The notes: generated by a model from the letters alone, not told the origin. A stretch of 64,000 bases of DNA from Oscillospiraceae bacterium (GCA_017521325.1 JAFXCV010000075.1:62001-126000), one strand, 5' to 3'; counted from the first letter of the stretch, positions 33,315 through 42,972 are shown. A program made the numbers and translations.

Positions 33315-34268
33315 ATGAGTTTCAGAATTATCGGCACAGGTATGTATGTGCCTTCCAGAGTCGTAACAAACGATGATCTGGCACAGATTGTAGAAACAAA
33401 CGATGAATGGATCACCAAAAGAGTCGGCATCAAAGAGCGCCGTATTTCCGAAACGGAGTTCACATCCGACATGGGATACGAAGCAGCAAAGGCTGCACTG
33501 GACAGCTGCGGCTGCGGCGTGGAGGACATTGATCTGATCCTTTCGGCGACCGTCAGCGGAGAGACCGTTTCTCCGTCCACGGCATGTATGATCCAGAACA
33601 AGCTCGGCGCAGTCTGCCCTGCACTGGAGATCAATGCGGCATGCTCGGCATTTATTTTTCTGCTCGAAACTGCGGCAGCATACTTTGCACTGAGAAACTA
33701 CAAGAAAATTCTGGTGGTTGGCTGTGAACGCATCAGCGGCATCCTTGACTGGACGGACAGAGGCACCTGCGTGATCTTCGGCGATGGTGCCGGTGCTGCA
33801 GTCCTCGAACGTGGCGATGGTTATCTGGATGCTGTTTACAATGTCAAGGGCGGCGATGATGTGATCAAGATTCCGCATGGCATCGGCTGCTCGCCGTTCT
33901 TCAAGCGTGAGCAGGATTCCCCCTACATTCACATGCAGGGACAGGAAACCTTCCAGTATGCGGTGACTGCGCTTTGTGATGACGTCAACACGCTGCTCGA
34001 ACGCAACAATCTGACAATGGAGGATATTGCCTATATCATCCCCCATCAGGCAAACAAGCGCATCGTGGATTTCGCACGCAAGAGATTACACATGCCGGAG
34101 GAGAAAATGGCTGTCAACATCGAAAAATACGGCAACACCTCCAGCGCATCCATTCCGATCGCACTCGATGAGCTTGTCAAGGACGGAAAGCTCAAGAGAG
34201 GTGACAAGATCATTCTCTGTGCATTCGGCGGCGGACTTGCAGACGCTGCATGCCTGATCGAATGGTAA
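33315..34268 (+). CDS. fabH: Beta-ketoacyl-ACP synthase III
   Basis: Starts type II fatty-acid synthesis by condensing an acyl-CoA primer with malonyl-ACP. It has 317 residues. The Cys-His-Asn triad is visible: Cys in 'INAACSAFIF' (about 112), His in 'IIPHQANKRI' (about 242), Asn in 'YGNTSSASIP' (about 274). 'NDEWITKRVGIKERR' is the family N-terminal block. First gene of a nine-gene collinear operon; directly downstream of the putative ECF promoter, so primer selection and flux could be set by that sigma factor. Confidence 0.97.
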   Translation: MSFRIIGTGMYVPSRVVTNDDLAQIVETNDEWITKRVGIKERRISETEFTSDMGYEAAKAALDSCGCGVEDIDLILSATVSGETVSPSTACMIQNKLGAVCPALEINAACSAFIFLLETAAAYFALRNYKKILVVGCERISGILDWTDRGTCVIFGDGAGAAVLERGDGYLDAVYNVKGGDDVIKIPHGIGCSPFFKREQDSPYIHMQGQETFQYAVTALCDDVNTLLERNNLTMEDIAYIIPHQANKRIVDFARKRLHMPEEKMAVNIEKYGNTSSASIPIALDELVKDGKLKRGDKIILCAFGGGLADAACLIEW

Positions 34269-34376
34269 TTTGATTTCGGTGAAAACCGGAGGGATCCGGT
34301 TCACATACACTGGCATTCTGCGCCGTGCAAACGGCGGAGTCTGACTACATTATATCATAAAAAAGGAGTAAAAACA
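34269..34376 (+). promoter_or_regulatory. fabH-acpP spacer with two hairpins
   Basis: Contains ACCGGA-ggga-TCCGGT (about 34285-34301) and CGCCGT-gcaa-ACGGCG (about 34322-34337), neither with a T-run. They may protect or process the transcript so that acpP, needed in large molar excess, is expressed more than fabH. Confidence 0.45.
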
Positions 34377-34601
34377 ATGGTACAGGAAAAAATTATCGCA
34401 ATGCTGGCAGAAGCAACAGACACAGACGCAGCTGAGATCACTGCAGACACCAAGTTTGCAGATCTGGGCATTGATTCTCTGGATATGACAGAGATGGCAA
34501 TGGACCTGGAAGACGAATTCGGTATCACACTGGAAATGTCTCCTGAGCTGTCCACTGTAGGCAAGCTGACTGAGGCTGTTGAAAAGCTCGTAGAGGCATA
34601 A
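34377..34601 (+). CDS. acpP: Acyl carrier protein
   Basis: 74-residue acidic carrier for growing acyl chains. The phosphopantetheine attachment Ser is in 'DLGIDSLDMTEM' (about residue 36). Helical, as usual. Good AAAGGAG site. It is converted to holo form by a PPTase, for which the gene at 59304-59912 is a candidate. Confidence 0.97.
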   Translation: MVQEKIIAMLAEATDTDAAEITADTKFADLGIDSLDMTEMAMDLEDEFGITLEMSPELSTVGKLTEAVEKLVEA

Positions 34602-34602
34602 G

Positions 34603-35553
34603 ATGATGCAGTCGCCGATTTGTGAAATTCTCGGCATTCAGTACCCTGTATTTCAGGGCGGCATGGCATGGATCGCTGACGGCAAGCTTGCCGCAGCGGT
34701 TTCCAATGCCGGCGGTCTCGGTATCATTTCCGCTATGAATGCAAACGCAGAATATTTGAGAGAACAGATTAAAATCGCAAAGGGACTTACCGATAAGCCC
34801 TTTGGTGTAAATATAATGCTCATGAGTCCCTTTGCGGACGAATGTGCGCAGGTTTGCGCTGAGGAAAAGCCCGCAGTCGTTACAACGGGTGCAGGCAGCG
34901 CAGTAAAGTACATGCCCATGTGGAATGAGGCAGGCATCAAGGTCATCCCCGTTGTCGCATCCTGCACCATGGCAAAGCAGGCAGAGCGTGCAGGCGCATT
35001 TGCTGTCATTGCCGAGGGTCAGGAATCCGGCGGCCACATCGGTGAGCTGACCACCATGGCACTTGTGCCGCAGGTGGTGGATGCGGTGAGCATTCCGGTG
35101 CTTGCAGCAGGCGGTATTGCTGACGGCAGAGGCATCGCAGCGGCAATCATGCTGGGTGCATGCGGTGTGCAGATGGGTACACGCTTCCTTGTCGCAAAGG
35201 AATGCGGCGTGCATCAGAATTACAAGGATCTGGTGCTTGGCGCAAAGGATATTTCCACACAGGTGACCGGCAGACGCTTCGGCGGCAATACCTGCCGTGG
35301 CATCAAGAATAATTTCACCCGTAACTTCGTCAAGGAAGAATATGCTCCCGAGGCAACCGCAGAGAGCGTTGCAATGCTCGGCGCAGGCGCACTGCGCATG
35401 GCAGCGGTGGAGGGTGATGTAAAGCAGGGATCCGTCCTTGCAGGACAGATTTCCGGCATGGTCACAAAGGAACAGACCTGCGAGGAGATCATCACCGAGA
35501 TCATGCAGGAGGCAGACAGCTGCCTGAAAGGAGCCGCAGCATGGGTAAAGTAG
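34603..35553 (+). CDS. fabK: Enoyl-ACP reductase II (FMN-dependent)
   Basis: Last reduction step of each elongation cycle, using FMN and NAD(P)H. 316 residues, TIM barrel. Key blocks: 'YPVFQGGMAWIADGKLAAAVSNAGGLGIIS', 'GVNIMLMSP', 'EGQESGGHIGELTTM', 'VLAAGGIADGRGIAAA', 'GVQMGTRFLVAKE'. This is the FabK type rather than FabI; FabK enzymes are naturally insensitive to triclosan. It is the only enoyl reductase in the cluster. It overlaps fabD by 13 bases. Confidence 0.96.
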   Translation: MMQSPICEILGIQYPVFQGGMAWIADGKLAAAVSNAGGLGIISAMNANAEYLREQIKIAKGLTDKPFGVNIMLMSPFADECAQVCAEEKPAVVTTGAGSAVKYMPMWNEAGIKVIPVVASCTMAKQAERAGAFAVIAEGQESGGHIGELTTMALVPQVVDAVSIPVLAAGGIADGRGIAAAIMLGACGVQMGTRFLVAKECGVHQNYKDLVLGAKDISTQVTGRRFGGNTCRGIKNNFTRNFVKEEYAPEATAESVAMLGAGALRMAAVEGDVKQGSVLAGQISGMVTKEQTCEEIITEIMQEADSCLKGAAAWVK

Positions 35554-36455
35554 CATTTGTATTTTCCGGACAGGGCGCACAGCATGTGGGCATGGGTCAG
35601 GATTTTTACGAGTCTGTTGCATCTGTTAAGGCACTTTATGAGGCTGCCGAGCAGATGAGAAACGGCACACTGGAGCAGTGCTTCACAGGTGACGGTACTG
35701 CACTCAAGCAGACTGAAAATACACAGCCCTGCCTGTATCTTGCAGACATTGCAGCAGCAATGGCACTGCGTGAGAACGGCATCGTTCCCGATGCTGTGGC
35801 AGGTTTCTCTCTGGGTGAAATTCCGGCACTTGCTTTTGCAGGTGCTTACAGCGCAGAGGAGGGCTTTGCAATTGCCGCAAAGCGTGGCGCATGCATGGCA
35901 GCCGCATCCGATGCAGAAATCGCATCCATGGCAGCGATCGTCAGAATTCCCAGCGAACAGGCGGAAGAGCTGGCGGCAAAGTACGATAAGGTGTATCCGG
36001 TTAATTACAATTCTCCGATGCAGCTGGTGGTTTCCGGCGATAAGGAGCAGCTTGCAGCGCTCAGCGCCGATGTCAAGGCAGTAAAGGGAAGAGCAGTTCC
36101 GCTGGCAGTCAGCGGCGCATTCCATTCTCCGTATATGACACCTGCTGTTGCACCGTTTGCACAGGCACTGGAAGGTTTTGAAGTCAAGCTCCCCGAAATT
36201 CCGGTGTATTCCAATTACACTTCAAAGCCCTACGAGGGCGATCCGAAGGCACTGATGTGCAGTCAGATCAACAATCCCGTAAAGTGGACGCAGCTCATCC
36301 GCAATATGGCGGCAGAGGGCTTTGATACATTCATTGAGTGCGGCGCAGGCAATACCCTGCAGAAACTCGTTTCCCAGATTCTCCCCGAGGCGAAATGCTA
36401 CTGTGTGGAAAACGCACAGGGACTTGCGGAAACACTTGCAGCACTCGGCAAGTAA
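35541..36455 (+). CDS. fabD: Malonyl-CoA:ACP transacylase
   Basis: Loads malonyl groups on ACP. It has 304 residues. 'FVFSGQGAQHVGMGQDFYE' at the N-terminus, nucleophile Ser in 'VAGFSLGEIPAL' (about 92), and the substrate His in 'AVSGAFHSPYM' (about 195). Translationally coupled to fabK through overlap. Confidence 0.96.
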   Translation: MGKVAFVFSGQGAQHVGMGQDFYESVASVKALYEAAEQMRNGTLEQCFTGDGTALKQTENTQPCLYLADIAAAMALRENGIVPDAVAGFSLGEIPALAFAGAYSAEEGFAIAAKRGACMAAASDAEIASMAAIVRIPSEQAEELAAKYDKVYPVNYNSPMQLVVSGDKEQLAALSADVKAVKGRAVPLAVSGAFHSPYMTPAVAPFAQALEGFEVKLPEIPVYSNYTSKPYEGDPKALMCSQINNPVKWTQLIRNMAAEGFDTFIECGAGNTLQKLVSQILPEAKCYCVENAQGLAETLAALGK

Positions 36456-36487
36456 TAATAGATTGATCAAGAGAGGAATGAACAGTT

Positions 36488-37222
36488 ATGCTGAAAGGTA
36501 AAGTCGCCGTTGTAACCGGCGGTTCACAGGGAATCGGCAAGGAAATTTGCAGAAAATTTGCGGAAAACGGTGCGGATATTGCAATTGTTGACGTATGTGC
36601 GCCGGAAAAAGCACAGGCTGCTGCGGATGAGATCGCAGCACTGGGTGTGACCGTCAGAACCTATCAGTGCAATGTAGCTGACAGCGCATCGGTTGCAGAG
36701 GCTTGTCAGGCAATTCTGAAGGATTTCGGCGGCGTGGACATTCTCGTCAACAACGCCGGCATTACAAGAGATAATCTGATTCTGCGCATGTCCGAGGCTG
36801 ATTTCGACGCAGTTGTGGATGTCAACCTCAAGGGCGCATTCTATATGACAAAGAATTTTTACCGTCAGATGATGAAGAAGAAGTACGGAAAGATCATCAA
36901 CATCAGCTCCGTTTCGGGTCTGTTCGGCAATGCGGGACAGGCGAATTATTCCGCATCCAAGGCAGGCATCATCGGTCTGACAAAGTCCACCGCAAAGGAG
37001 CTGGCAGCAAGAGGTATCTGCTGCAATGCCATTGCACCGGGCTTCATTATGACAAGTATGACAACAAGTTTCCAGGAAAATGAGGAGCTGCGCAAGGCAA
37101 TTCCTGCCAACCGCTTCGGCAAGCCCGAGGAGGTTGCGGCGCTCGCACTGTTCCTGGCATCCCCTGCGTCCGATTATATCACGGGCGAAGTAATCCGCAT
37201 TGACGGCGGAATGGCAATGTAG
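36488..37222 (+). CDS. fabG: 3-oxoacyl-ACP reductase
   Basis: NADPH-dependent reductase of the SDR family, 244 residues. Nucleotide motif 'VTGGSQGIGKEIC' (about 8-20), structural 'LVNNAGITRDN', catalytic Ser in 'NISSVSGLFGN', and Tyr/Lys in 'ANYSASKAG' (about 151-159). 'ITGEVIRIDGGMAM' is the classic C-terminus. Confidence 0.97.
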   Translation: MLKGKVAVVTGGSQGIGKEICRKFAENGADIAIVDVCAPEKAQAAADEIAALGVTVRTYQCNVADSASVAEACQAILKDFGGVDILVNNAGITRDNLILRMSEADFDAVVDVNLKGAFYMTKNFYRQMMKKKYGKIINISSVSGLFGNAGQANYSASKAGIIGLTKSTAKELAARGICCNAIAPGFIMTSMTTSFQENEELRKAIPANRFGKPEEVAALALFLASPASDYITGEVIRIDGGMAM

Positions 37223-37235
37223 GAGGAATAAACCA

Positions 37236-38459
37236 ATGAGAAGAGTAGTAATCACCGGCATGGGTGCGGTGACTCCCATCGGCAACAATGTTGCGGAATT
37301 TAAGGAAGCACTGTTCGCCGGTAAGAACGGCATCGACACGGTGACGCATTTTGATGTGTCCGATTCCAAATGGACACTCGCAGGCGAAGTAAAAAATTTC
37401 GACGCAGCAGCCATCTTCGGCAAGCCCGCTGCCAAGAATACCGATATGTTCACGCTGTTCGCAATGGCGGCAGCGGATGAAGCAATGGAGCAGAGCGGTC
37501 TGCAGGGCAAGATCGAAAGCGACCGCATCGGCGTATGCTTCGGCTCCGGTATCGGCGGCATCGAAACCCTCTGCACAGAACACCGGAACCTGCTGGAAAA
37601 AGGCTCAAGAAAGGTTTCTCCCCGTTTTGTACCGAAGATGATCTATAATATCGCAGCCGGAAACCTTGCCATCCGTTACAATGCAAACGGTCCGTGTACT
37701 GCGGTTTCTACTGCATGTGCTACCGGTGCAACTGCAATCGGTGAGGGCTACCGCACCATCCTGCACGGTTATGCAGACGCAATGATCTGCGGCGGCTCTG
37801 AAGCTGCAATCAATGCACTGTGCATGGCAGGCTTCGGCAACTGTCAGGCTCTATCCACCGCAACAGACAAGGATAATGCATGCATGCCGTTTGACAAGCG
37901 CAGAAACGGCTTCATCATGGCAGAGGGCGCAGGCGTTATGATCCTTGAGGATTACGACCACGCTGTCGCAAGAGGTGCAAACATCATTGCAGAGGTATGC
38001 GGCTATGGTTCTACCTGTGACGCTCACCATGTAACTGCTCCCGATCCGGAGGCAAAGTACACGGCAAAGGCATTCCTCGACGCTTATGCAGACTGCGGCG
38101 TTCCGGCTGAAAAGATCTATGTCAATGCACACGGCACAAGCACGCCCCTGAACGATGCAACCGAAACCGCTGCACTCAAGCGTGCATTCGGTGAGGACGC
38201 AAAGAAGCTGCACATCAGCTCCACAAAGTCCATGACCGGTCACATGCTCGGTGCAACCGGTGCAGTCGAGGCAATCGCCGCAGTTCTGGCACTGACAGAA
38301 GGAATTGTTCCGCCGACCATCAACTACAAGGAACCGGATCCGGAGCTGGATCTTGACTATACACCGAATACTGCTGTCAAGGCAGATCTGGAGCTGGCGC
38401 TGTCCTCCAATCTGGGCTTCGGCGGTCACAATGCTGTTGTTGCTTTCAAAAAGGTATAA
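37236..38459 (+). CDS. fabF: Beta-ketoacyl-ACP synthase II
   Basis: Elongation condensing enzyme, 407 residues. Catalytic Cys in 'AVSTACATGATAIGEG' (about 160) and the two His in 'VNAHGTSTPLNDATE' and 'SMTGHMLGATGAVE'. The ATG at 37236 follows AGGAGG; the open frame extends upstream into fabG without a ribosome site. Normally accB follows fabF in Firmicute operons; here fabZ follows after 14 bases. Confidence 0.97.
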   Translation: MRRVVITGMGAVTPIGNNVAEFKEALFAGKNGIDTVTHFDVSDSKWTLAGEVKNFDAAAIFGKPAAKNTDMFTLFAMAAADEAMEQSGLQGKIESDRIGVCFGSGIGGIETLCTEHRNLLEKGSRKVSPRFVPKMIYNIAAGNLAIRYNANGPCTAVSTACATGATAIGEGYRTILHGYADAMICGGSEAAINALCMAGFGNCQALSTATDKDNACMPFDKRRNGFIMAEGAGVMILEDYDHAVARGANIIAEVCGYGSTCDAHHVTAPDPEAKYTAKAFLDAYADCGVPAEKIYVNAHGTSTPLNDATETAALKRAFGEDAKKLHISSTKSMTGHMLGATGAVEAIAAVLALTEGIVPPTINYKEPDPELDLDYTPNTAVKADLELALSSNLGFGGHNAVVAFKKV

Positions 38460-38473
38460 GGAGGAACAGCCGG

Positions 38474-38899
38474 ATGAACAGAGAAGAAATTATGCAGATT
38501 CTGCCCCATCGTGACAACATGCTCCTGCTGGATGAAGCAGAGGCTGTGGACGGCAAGGCACATGGCAAACTCCATATCACGGGAGAGGAATTCTTCCTCA
38601 AGGGACACTTCCCCGGAAATCCCGTTGTCCCCGGCGTGATCCTGTGCGAGATCCTCGCACAGTCCGCCTGTGTGCTGCTTGCAGACCAGTGCAAGGGCTG
38701 CACACCGTATTTCACAGGTCTTGACAAGGTGAAGTTCAGAAATCCCGTCAAGCCCGGAGATACCTTTGAAACCGAATGTGAAATCACAAGATCCAAGGGC
38801 GCATTTTACTTCTGCACAGGAAAGGGCTATGTCAACGGCAAGCTTGCTGTTTCTGCCGATTTTTCCTTTGCAATTGTCGCACCCGCAGCGGAGGCGTAA
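38474..38899 (+). CDS. fabZ: 3-hydroxyacyl-ACP dehydratase
   Basis: Hot-dog-fold dehydratase, 141 residues. Catalytic His in '[23 protein letters not shown]' (about 49) and Glu (about 63) in the same block. Start '[21 protein letters not shown]' is typical. The usual accC neighbour is absent. Confidence 0.96.
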   Translation: MNREEIMQILPHRDNMLLLDEAEAVDGKAHGKLHITGEEFFLKGHFPGNPVVPGVILCEILAQSACVLLADQCKGCTPYFTGLDKVKFRNPVKPGDTFETECEITRSKGAFYFCTGKGYVNGKLAVSADFSFAIVAPAAEA

Positions 38900-38900
38900 T

Positions 38901-39716
38901 ATGAGTTTTATTCAGGAATTTCTGCAAGGAAAGCTCGGTCAGACCGAGGTGCAGAAGGTGACATGCAAAAAATGCGGCCATGAGGAAACTGCCTATGACC
39001 TGCAGAAGAACAGCTATATCTGCTCTGCCTGCCACGGTCACTACCGCATCGGCGCAAGAGATCGTGTAAATCTTCTGTTTGATAAGAACAGTTTCCATGA
39101 GTTGTTCACAGGGCTGAAAAGCGTGGATTTCCTGCATTTTCCGAGTTACCAGCAGAAGCTTGACAAGGCAATGGAATCCACGGGCGAGGAGGATGCGGTC
39201 ATCTGCGGTATCGCAACGATCGCAGGCATCCGCTTTGCAGCCTTCGTGATGGAACCGAAATTCATCATGGCAAGCATGGGTTCAGTCGTGGGCGAGAAGA
39301 TCACTCGACTGTTTGAATATGCAGCAGAGCACAAGCTCCCCGTGATCGGCTTTACGGCCTCCGGCGGCGCAAGAATGCAGGAGGGCGTGATCTCCCTGAT
39401 GCAGATGGCAAAGGTGAGTGCTGCTGTAAAAGTACACAGCAATGCAGGTCTTCTGTATGTGACGGTACTGACCGATCCCACAACGGGCGGCGTTACCGCA
39501 AGCTTTGCAATGCAGGGTGACATCATCCTTGCAGAACCGGGCGCACTGGTGGGCTTTGCAGGCAGACGTGTTGTGGAACAGACCACCAAGAGCAAGCTGC
39601 CGGATAATTTCCAGAGTGCGGAGTTCCTTATGGAGCATGGCTTTGTCGATGCGATCATCCCCAGAAACGAACTGCGTGATACCCTTGCAGAGATCCTGCA
39701 CATCCATAAAAGATAA
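38901..39716 (+). CDS. accD: Acetyl-CoA carboxylase carboxyltransferase subunit beta
   Basis: Forms the malonyl-CoA-producing carboxyltransferase with AccA. It has 271 residues. N-terminal zinc ribbon with four Cys ('[10 protein letters not shown]' and '[10 protein letters not shown]'), then the crotonase-type body '[22 protein letters not shown]' and '[14 protein letters not shown]'. The start at 38901 is one base after the fabZ stop region. Biotin carrier (accB) and carboxylase (accC) are not in the window. Confidence 0.96.
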   Translation: MSFIQEFLQGKLGQTEVQKVTCKKCGHEETAYDLQKNSYICSACHGHYRIGARDRVNLLFDKNSFHELFTGLKSVDFLHFPSYQQKLDKAMESTGEEDAVICGIATIAGIRFAAFVMEPKFIMASMGSVVGEKITRLFEYAAEHKLPVIGFTASGGARMQEGVISLMQMAKVSAAVKVHSNAGLLYVTVLTDPTTGGVTASFAMQGDIILAEPGALVGFAGRRVVEQTTKSKLPDNFQSAEFLMEHGFVDAIIPRNELRDTLAEILHIHKR

Positions 39717-39730
39717 GGAGGCGTGCCGTT

Positions 39731-40522
39731 ATGGATTCTTATGAAAAGCTGAAAACTGCCAGACAGAACGGCAGACCGACGGGCGGAGCCTATGTCAAGG
39801 AGATTTTTGAATTTCCGCTGGAATTTCACGGCGACCGCCGCTTTGGGGAAGACCTTGCCATTATGGCAGGCATTGCCTACATCGGCAAGCGCCCCGTAAC
39901 CTTTATTGCAATGGAAAAGGGTACTGACCTGCAGAGCCGTATTGCACGCAATTTCGGCTGTCCCAAGCCCGAAGGCTACCGCAAGGCACTGCGCCTGATG
40001 AAGCAGGCGGAGAAGTTCCATCGTCCTGTTATATGCTTTGTGGATACGCTCGGTGCGTACTGCGGCGCAGATGCGGAGGAACGTGGTCAGGGTCAGGCGA
40101 TTGCAGAAAACATCATGGAAATGCTCGGCCTTAGAACTCCCGTTATCTCCGTTGTCATCGGCGAGGGCGGCAGCGGCGGTGCGCTGGCACTGGCATCCGC
40201 CGACAGGGTTCTGATCCTTGAAAATGCCGTGTATTCCGTGATTTCTCCCGAGGGCTGTGCAAGCATCCTCTGGAAGGATTCCGGCAGAGTTGCAGATGCT
40301 GCGGACTGCCTGCACATTACTGCGGACGATATGAAGGAATTCGGCGTTGCAGAGGAGATCATCCCCGAGGATTTCGAACACTTCCCGAAAATGTGCAAAA
40401 ATCTCAAGAATGCACTTATCCGTGAGCTGGACACCCTCTGCGCCCTCTCCGAGGAGGAGCTTCTGGAGCAGAGATACAACCGATTCCGCAAATTCGGCAT
40501 TTTTGAAGAAAAAGATGTATAA
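39731..40522 (+). CDS. accA: Acetyl-CoA carboxylase carboxyltransferase subunit alpha
   Basis: 263 residues, the compact form lacking long extensions. Blocks: 'GRPTGGAYVKEIFEFPLEFHGDRRFGEDLAI', 'MKQAEKFHRPVICFVDTLGAYCGADAEERGQGQAIAENI', 'VVIGEGGSGGALALA' and 'SVISPEGCASILWKD'. Last gene of the fatty-acid operon. A GATACG..CGTATC hairpin with CTCCC/GGGAG stem (40531-40567) follows without a T-run. Confidence 0.96.
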   Translation: MDSYEKLKTARQNGRPTGGAYVKEIFEFPLEFHGDRRFGEDLAIMAGIAYIGKRPVTFIAMEKGTDLQSRIARNFGCPKPEGYRKALRLMKQAEKFHRPVICFVDTLGAYCGADAEERGQGQAIAENIMEMLGLRTPVISVVIGEGGSGGALALASADRVLILENAVYSVISPEGCASILWKDSGRVADAADCLHITADDMKEFGVAEEIIPEDFEHFPKMCKNLKNALIRELDTLCALSEEELLEQRYNRFRKFGIFEEKDV

Positions 40523-40598
40523 TCAATCACGATACGGTTCTCCCAGCCATTGGCGGGAGAACGTATCTGTATTATCAGATAATTCAGGAGTTTAAACT

Positions 40599-42248
40599 AT
40601 GGAAGCGTTATATCATAGATTCAGCCGTGCCGAATTTGACGAGAACGGACAGATCACAAAATTTGAGCTTGATTATCCCGAGAATTTTAATTTCGGCTAT
40701 GATGTAGTAGACGCAATTGCCGCACAGGAGCCGGAAAAGCGTGCGGTCGTCTGGTGTGACGACGAGGGAAACAAGCGTATTCTGAGCTTTGGCGAAATCA
40801 GCAGACTTTCCTCGCAGACGGCGAATTTTCTGATTCGTCAGGGAATCCGCAGGGGCGATCGGGTGATGCTCATGCTGAAAAGACGCTATGAATACTGGTA
40901 TGTGATCACGGCACTGCACAAGATCGGTGCAGTTGCAATTCCTGCAAGCCATATGCTGACGACGGGCGATATCGTCTATCGTGCGAATGTTGCGGATATC
41001 CGCACGATCGTCTGTGCGGATGATGAGGCACTGTGCAACAAGGTGCTTGACGCATCCAAGCAGGTACCCTGCCTTGACAACCTGTTCACGGTACGAAAGG
41101 ATCACGGAGGCTTCCGGCGGCTTGACAAGCTCATTAAGCAGGAAAGTACGGAGCTTACGAGAGTGCAGACCAGAGTGGGAGATTCGCTCCTGCTGTATTT
41201 CACATCCGGCACGACGGGCTATCCGAAGGCAGTCATTCACAACCATGCCTATCCGCTTGCGCATATCGTGACGGGCGTTTACTGGCACTGCGTACAGAAT
41301 GACGGACTGCATCTGACCGTTGCGGACACAGGCTGGGCAAAATCCTCGTGGGGCAAGATCTACGGTCAGTGGCTCGGCGGAAGTGCGGTCATGGCGTATG
41401 ATTATGACCGTTTTGACGCTGCAAAAATGATGGATGTGCTTGAAAAATACAAGGTGACGACCTTCTGCGCACCGCCCACACTCTACCGCCTGATGGCGAA
41501 ATCCGGCATTCGTCCCGAAGCGTTTGCAAGCATCAAGCACGTTGCAACTGCAGGTGAGGCACTGCAGGAGGAGATCATCCGTCTGTTCCACGAAAAGACG
41601 GGTCTTGAAATTATGGAGGGCTTCGGACAGTCGGAAACAACGCTGATCATCGGCAATTTTGCAGGCGGCAAGCCAAAGCGTGGTTCCATGGGCAAGCCCT
41701 CACCTCTCTACAGGGTGCGCCTTGTGGATGCCGACGGCAACGATGTGCCTGTTGGTGAAACGGGCGAGATCGTGATTGATGCAAGGGAGCGTGTGCCGGA
41801 GGGACTTTGTCTGGGTTATGAAAACAATGATGACGCCAATGCACGCTGTTGGAAGGATGGCATTTTCCATACAGGCGACACGGCATATGCGGATGAGGAC
41901 GGCTACTATTACTATGTCAGCCGTCTGGATGATGTGATCAAATCCAGCGGCTACAGAATCGGGCCGTTCGAGGTGGAAAGTACCCTCATTCAGCATCCTG
42001 CGGTTGTGGAATGCGCCGTAACGGGCGTTCCCGATGCCGAGCGTGGCAATCTGATCAAGGCAACGGTCGTCCTGCAGGCAGGTGTGGAGCCGAGCGACGC
42101 ACTCAAGACGGAGCTGCAGGAATTTGTCAAGGAACGCACTGCTCCCTACAAGCGTCCGAGGATCATCGAATTTGTGGACGAGCTTCCCAAGACCATCAGC
42201 GGCAAGATCCGCTACAATGTCATCCGCCAGAAGGATGCAAAACAGTAA
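40599..42248 (+). CDS. AMP-forming acyl-CoA synthetase
   Basis: Activates a carboxylic acid with ATP and CoA. It has 549 residues. AMP-binding motif 'LYFTSGTTGYPKAVIHNH' (about 200-217), 'GFGQSETTLIIGNFAG', 'FHTGDTAYADEDGYYYYVSRLDDVIKSSGYRIGPFEVES' and the C-terminal catalytic Lys in 'LPKTISGKIRYNVI'. The sequence pattern is closest to medium-chain acyl-CoA or acetyl/propionyl synthetases (ACSM/AcsA type); the acid is not predictable. 76 bases after accA and possibly co-transcribed, which would link free fatty-acid activation to synthesis. Confidence 0.9.
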   Translation: MEALYHRFSRAEFDENGQITKFELDYPENFNFGYDVVDAIAAQEPEKRAVVWCDDEGNKRILSFGEISRLSSQTANFLIRQGIRRGDRVMLMLKRRYEYWYVITALHKIGAVAIPASHMLTTGDIVYRANVADIRTIVCADDEALCNKVLDASKQVPCLDNLFTVRKDHGGFRRLDKLIKQESTELTRVQTRVGDSLLLYFTSGTTGYPKAVIHNHAYPLAHIVTGVYWHCVQNDGLHLTVADTGWAKSSWGKIYGQWLGGSAVMAYDYDRFDAAKMMDVLEKYKVTTFCAPPTLYRLMAKSGIRPEAFASIKHVATAGEALQEEIIRLFHEKTGLEIMEGFGQSETTLIIGNFAGGKPKRGSMGKPSPLYRVRLVDADGNDVPVGETGEIVIDARERVPEGLCLGYENNDDANARCWKDGIFHTGDTAYADEDGYYYYVSRLDDVIKSSGYRIGPFEVESTLIQHPAVVECAVTGVPDAERGNLIKATVVLQAGVEPSDALKTELQEFVKERTAPYKRPRIIEFVDELPKTISGKIRYNVIRQKDAKQ

Positions 42249-42253
42249 AAATT

Positions 42254-42290
42254 GCTCCCCCTCGGGCTGTGAGGGGGAGCTTGCATTTTC
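42254..42290 (+). terminator. Terminator after the acyl-CoA synthetase gene
   Basis: GCTCCCCCTC / GAGGGGGAGC (42254-42263 / 42271-42280), then TTGCATTTTC, a weak T-run. The TTGCAT is also the maf -35 box. Confidence 0.75.
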
Positions 42291-42309
42291 CTCCAAAATA
42301 TGCTATGAT
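42281..42309 (+). promoter_or_regulatory. Promoter of maf
   Basis: TTGCAT (42281-42286), 17 bases, TATGAT (42304-42309). Confidence 0.7.
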
Positions 42310-42339
42310 AGAACTATATCACGGAAAGGATGATTCAGC

Positions 42340-42930
42340 ATGGGACTGATATTGGCATCTGCCTCTCCGAGAAGGCAGGAACTTTTAAAAAGAATTACAG
42401 AGGATTTCACCGTAAATCCCGTCGATGCGGATGAAACACTGCCCGTCGGCATTCCGGTTGAAATTGCAGCGGTCTATCTTGCGGATGTCAAGGCAAAGGC
42501 GGCAGCGGAGCAGTTTCCGGAGGATATCGTCATCGGATGCGACACGATCGTCGTGCTGGAGGATGAAATCATGGGCAAGCCCTCCGACCGTGCGCAAGCA
42601 AAGCAGATGCTGCAAAAGCTCTCCGGTCAGACCCACAAGGTCATGACGGGAACGGCACTGTACAGCGGCAAAAAAAGCACGGTATTCACAAGCGAAACAC
42701 GGGTGACCTTCTATGAGCTGACGGATGCGGAAATTGAACGCTATCTCGATACGGGCGAGCCGTTTGATAAGGCAGGCGCCTATGGAATTCAGGGCTTCGG
42801 CTGTCTGCTGGTACGCAGCATTGAGGGGGATTACAACAATGTGGTCGGACTTCCCGTTGCGGCGCTGGCAAGGGCACTTGCGCAGTTTGAGCGTGCAGTG
42901 GCACATCCGAAAATTCAATTCAAGAAATAA
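42340..42930 (+). CDS. maf: Maf-type nucleoside triphosphate pyrophosphatase
   Basis: House-cleaning enzyme that hydrolyses non-canonical or excess nucleotides (dTTP/UTP or modified bases) to the monophosphates. It has 196 residues. 'LILASASPRRQELLKRI' N-terminal motif, 'IGCDTIVVLEDEIMGKPSDRAQAKQMLQKLSG' with the catalytic Asp, and 'PFDKAGAYGIQGFG', all diagnostic. Single gene; convergent with the tsaD end. Confidence 0.95.
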   Translation: MGLILASASPRRQELLKRITEDFTVNPVDADETLPVGIPVEIAAVYLADVKAKAAAEQFPEDIVIGCDTIVVLEDEIMGKPSDRAQAKQMLQKLSGQTHKVMTGTALYSGKKSTVFTSETRVTFYELTDAEIERYLDTGEPFDKAGAYGIQGFGCLLVRSIEGDYNNVVGLPVAALARALAQFERAVAHPKIQFKK

Positions 42931-42933
42931 CGC

Positions 42934-42969
42934 AAAGCACCTGAGAAGTATTCTTCCTCAGGTGCTTTT
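42934..42969. terminator. Bidirectional terminator between maf and tsaD
   Basis: AAAGCACCTGAG (42934-42945) / CTCAGGTGCTTTT (42957-42969), usable on both strands. Confidence 0.9.
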
Positions 42970-42972
42970 CTG

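Noticed and set aside
40528..40570. Hairpin after accA as a terminator
   Set aside because: The stem is good but no T-run follows. It may slow or process the transcript, but read-through into the acyl-CoA synthetase gene is likely.
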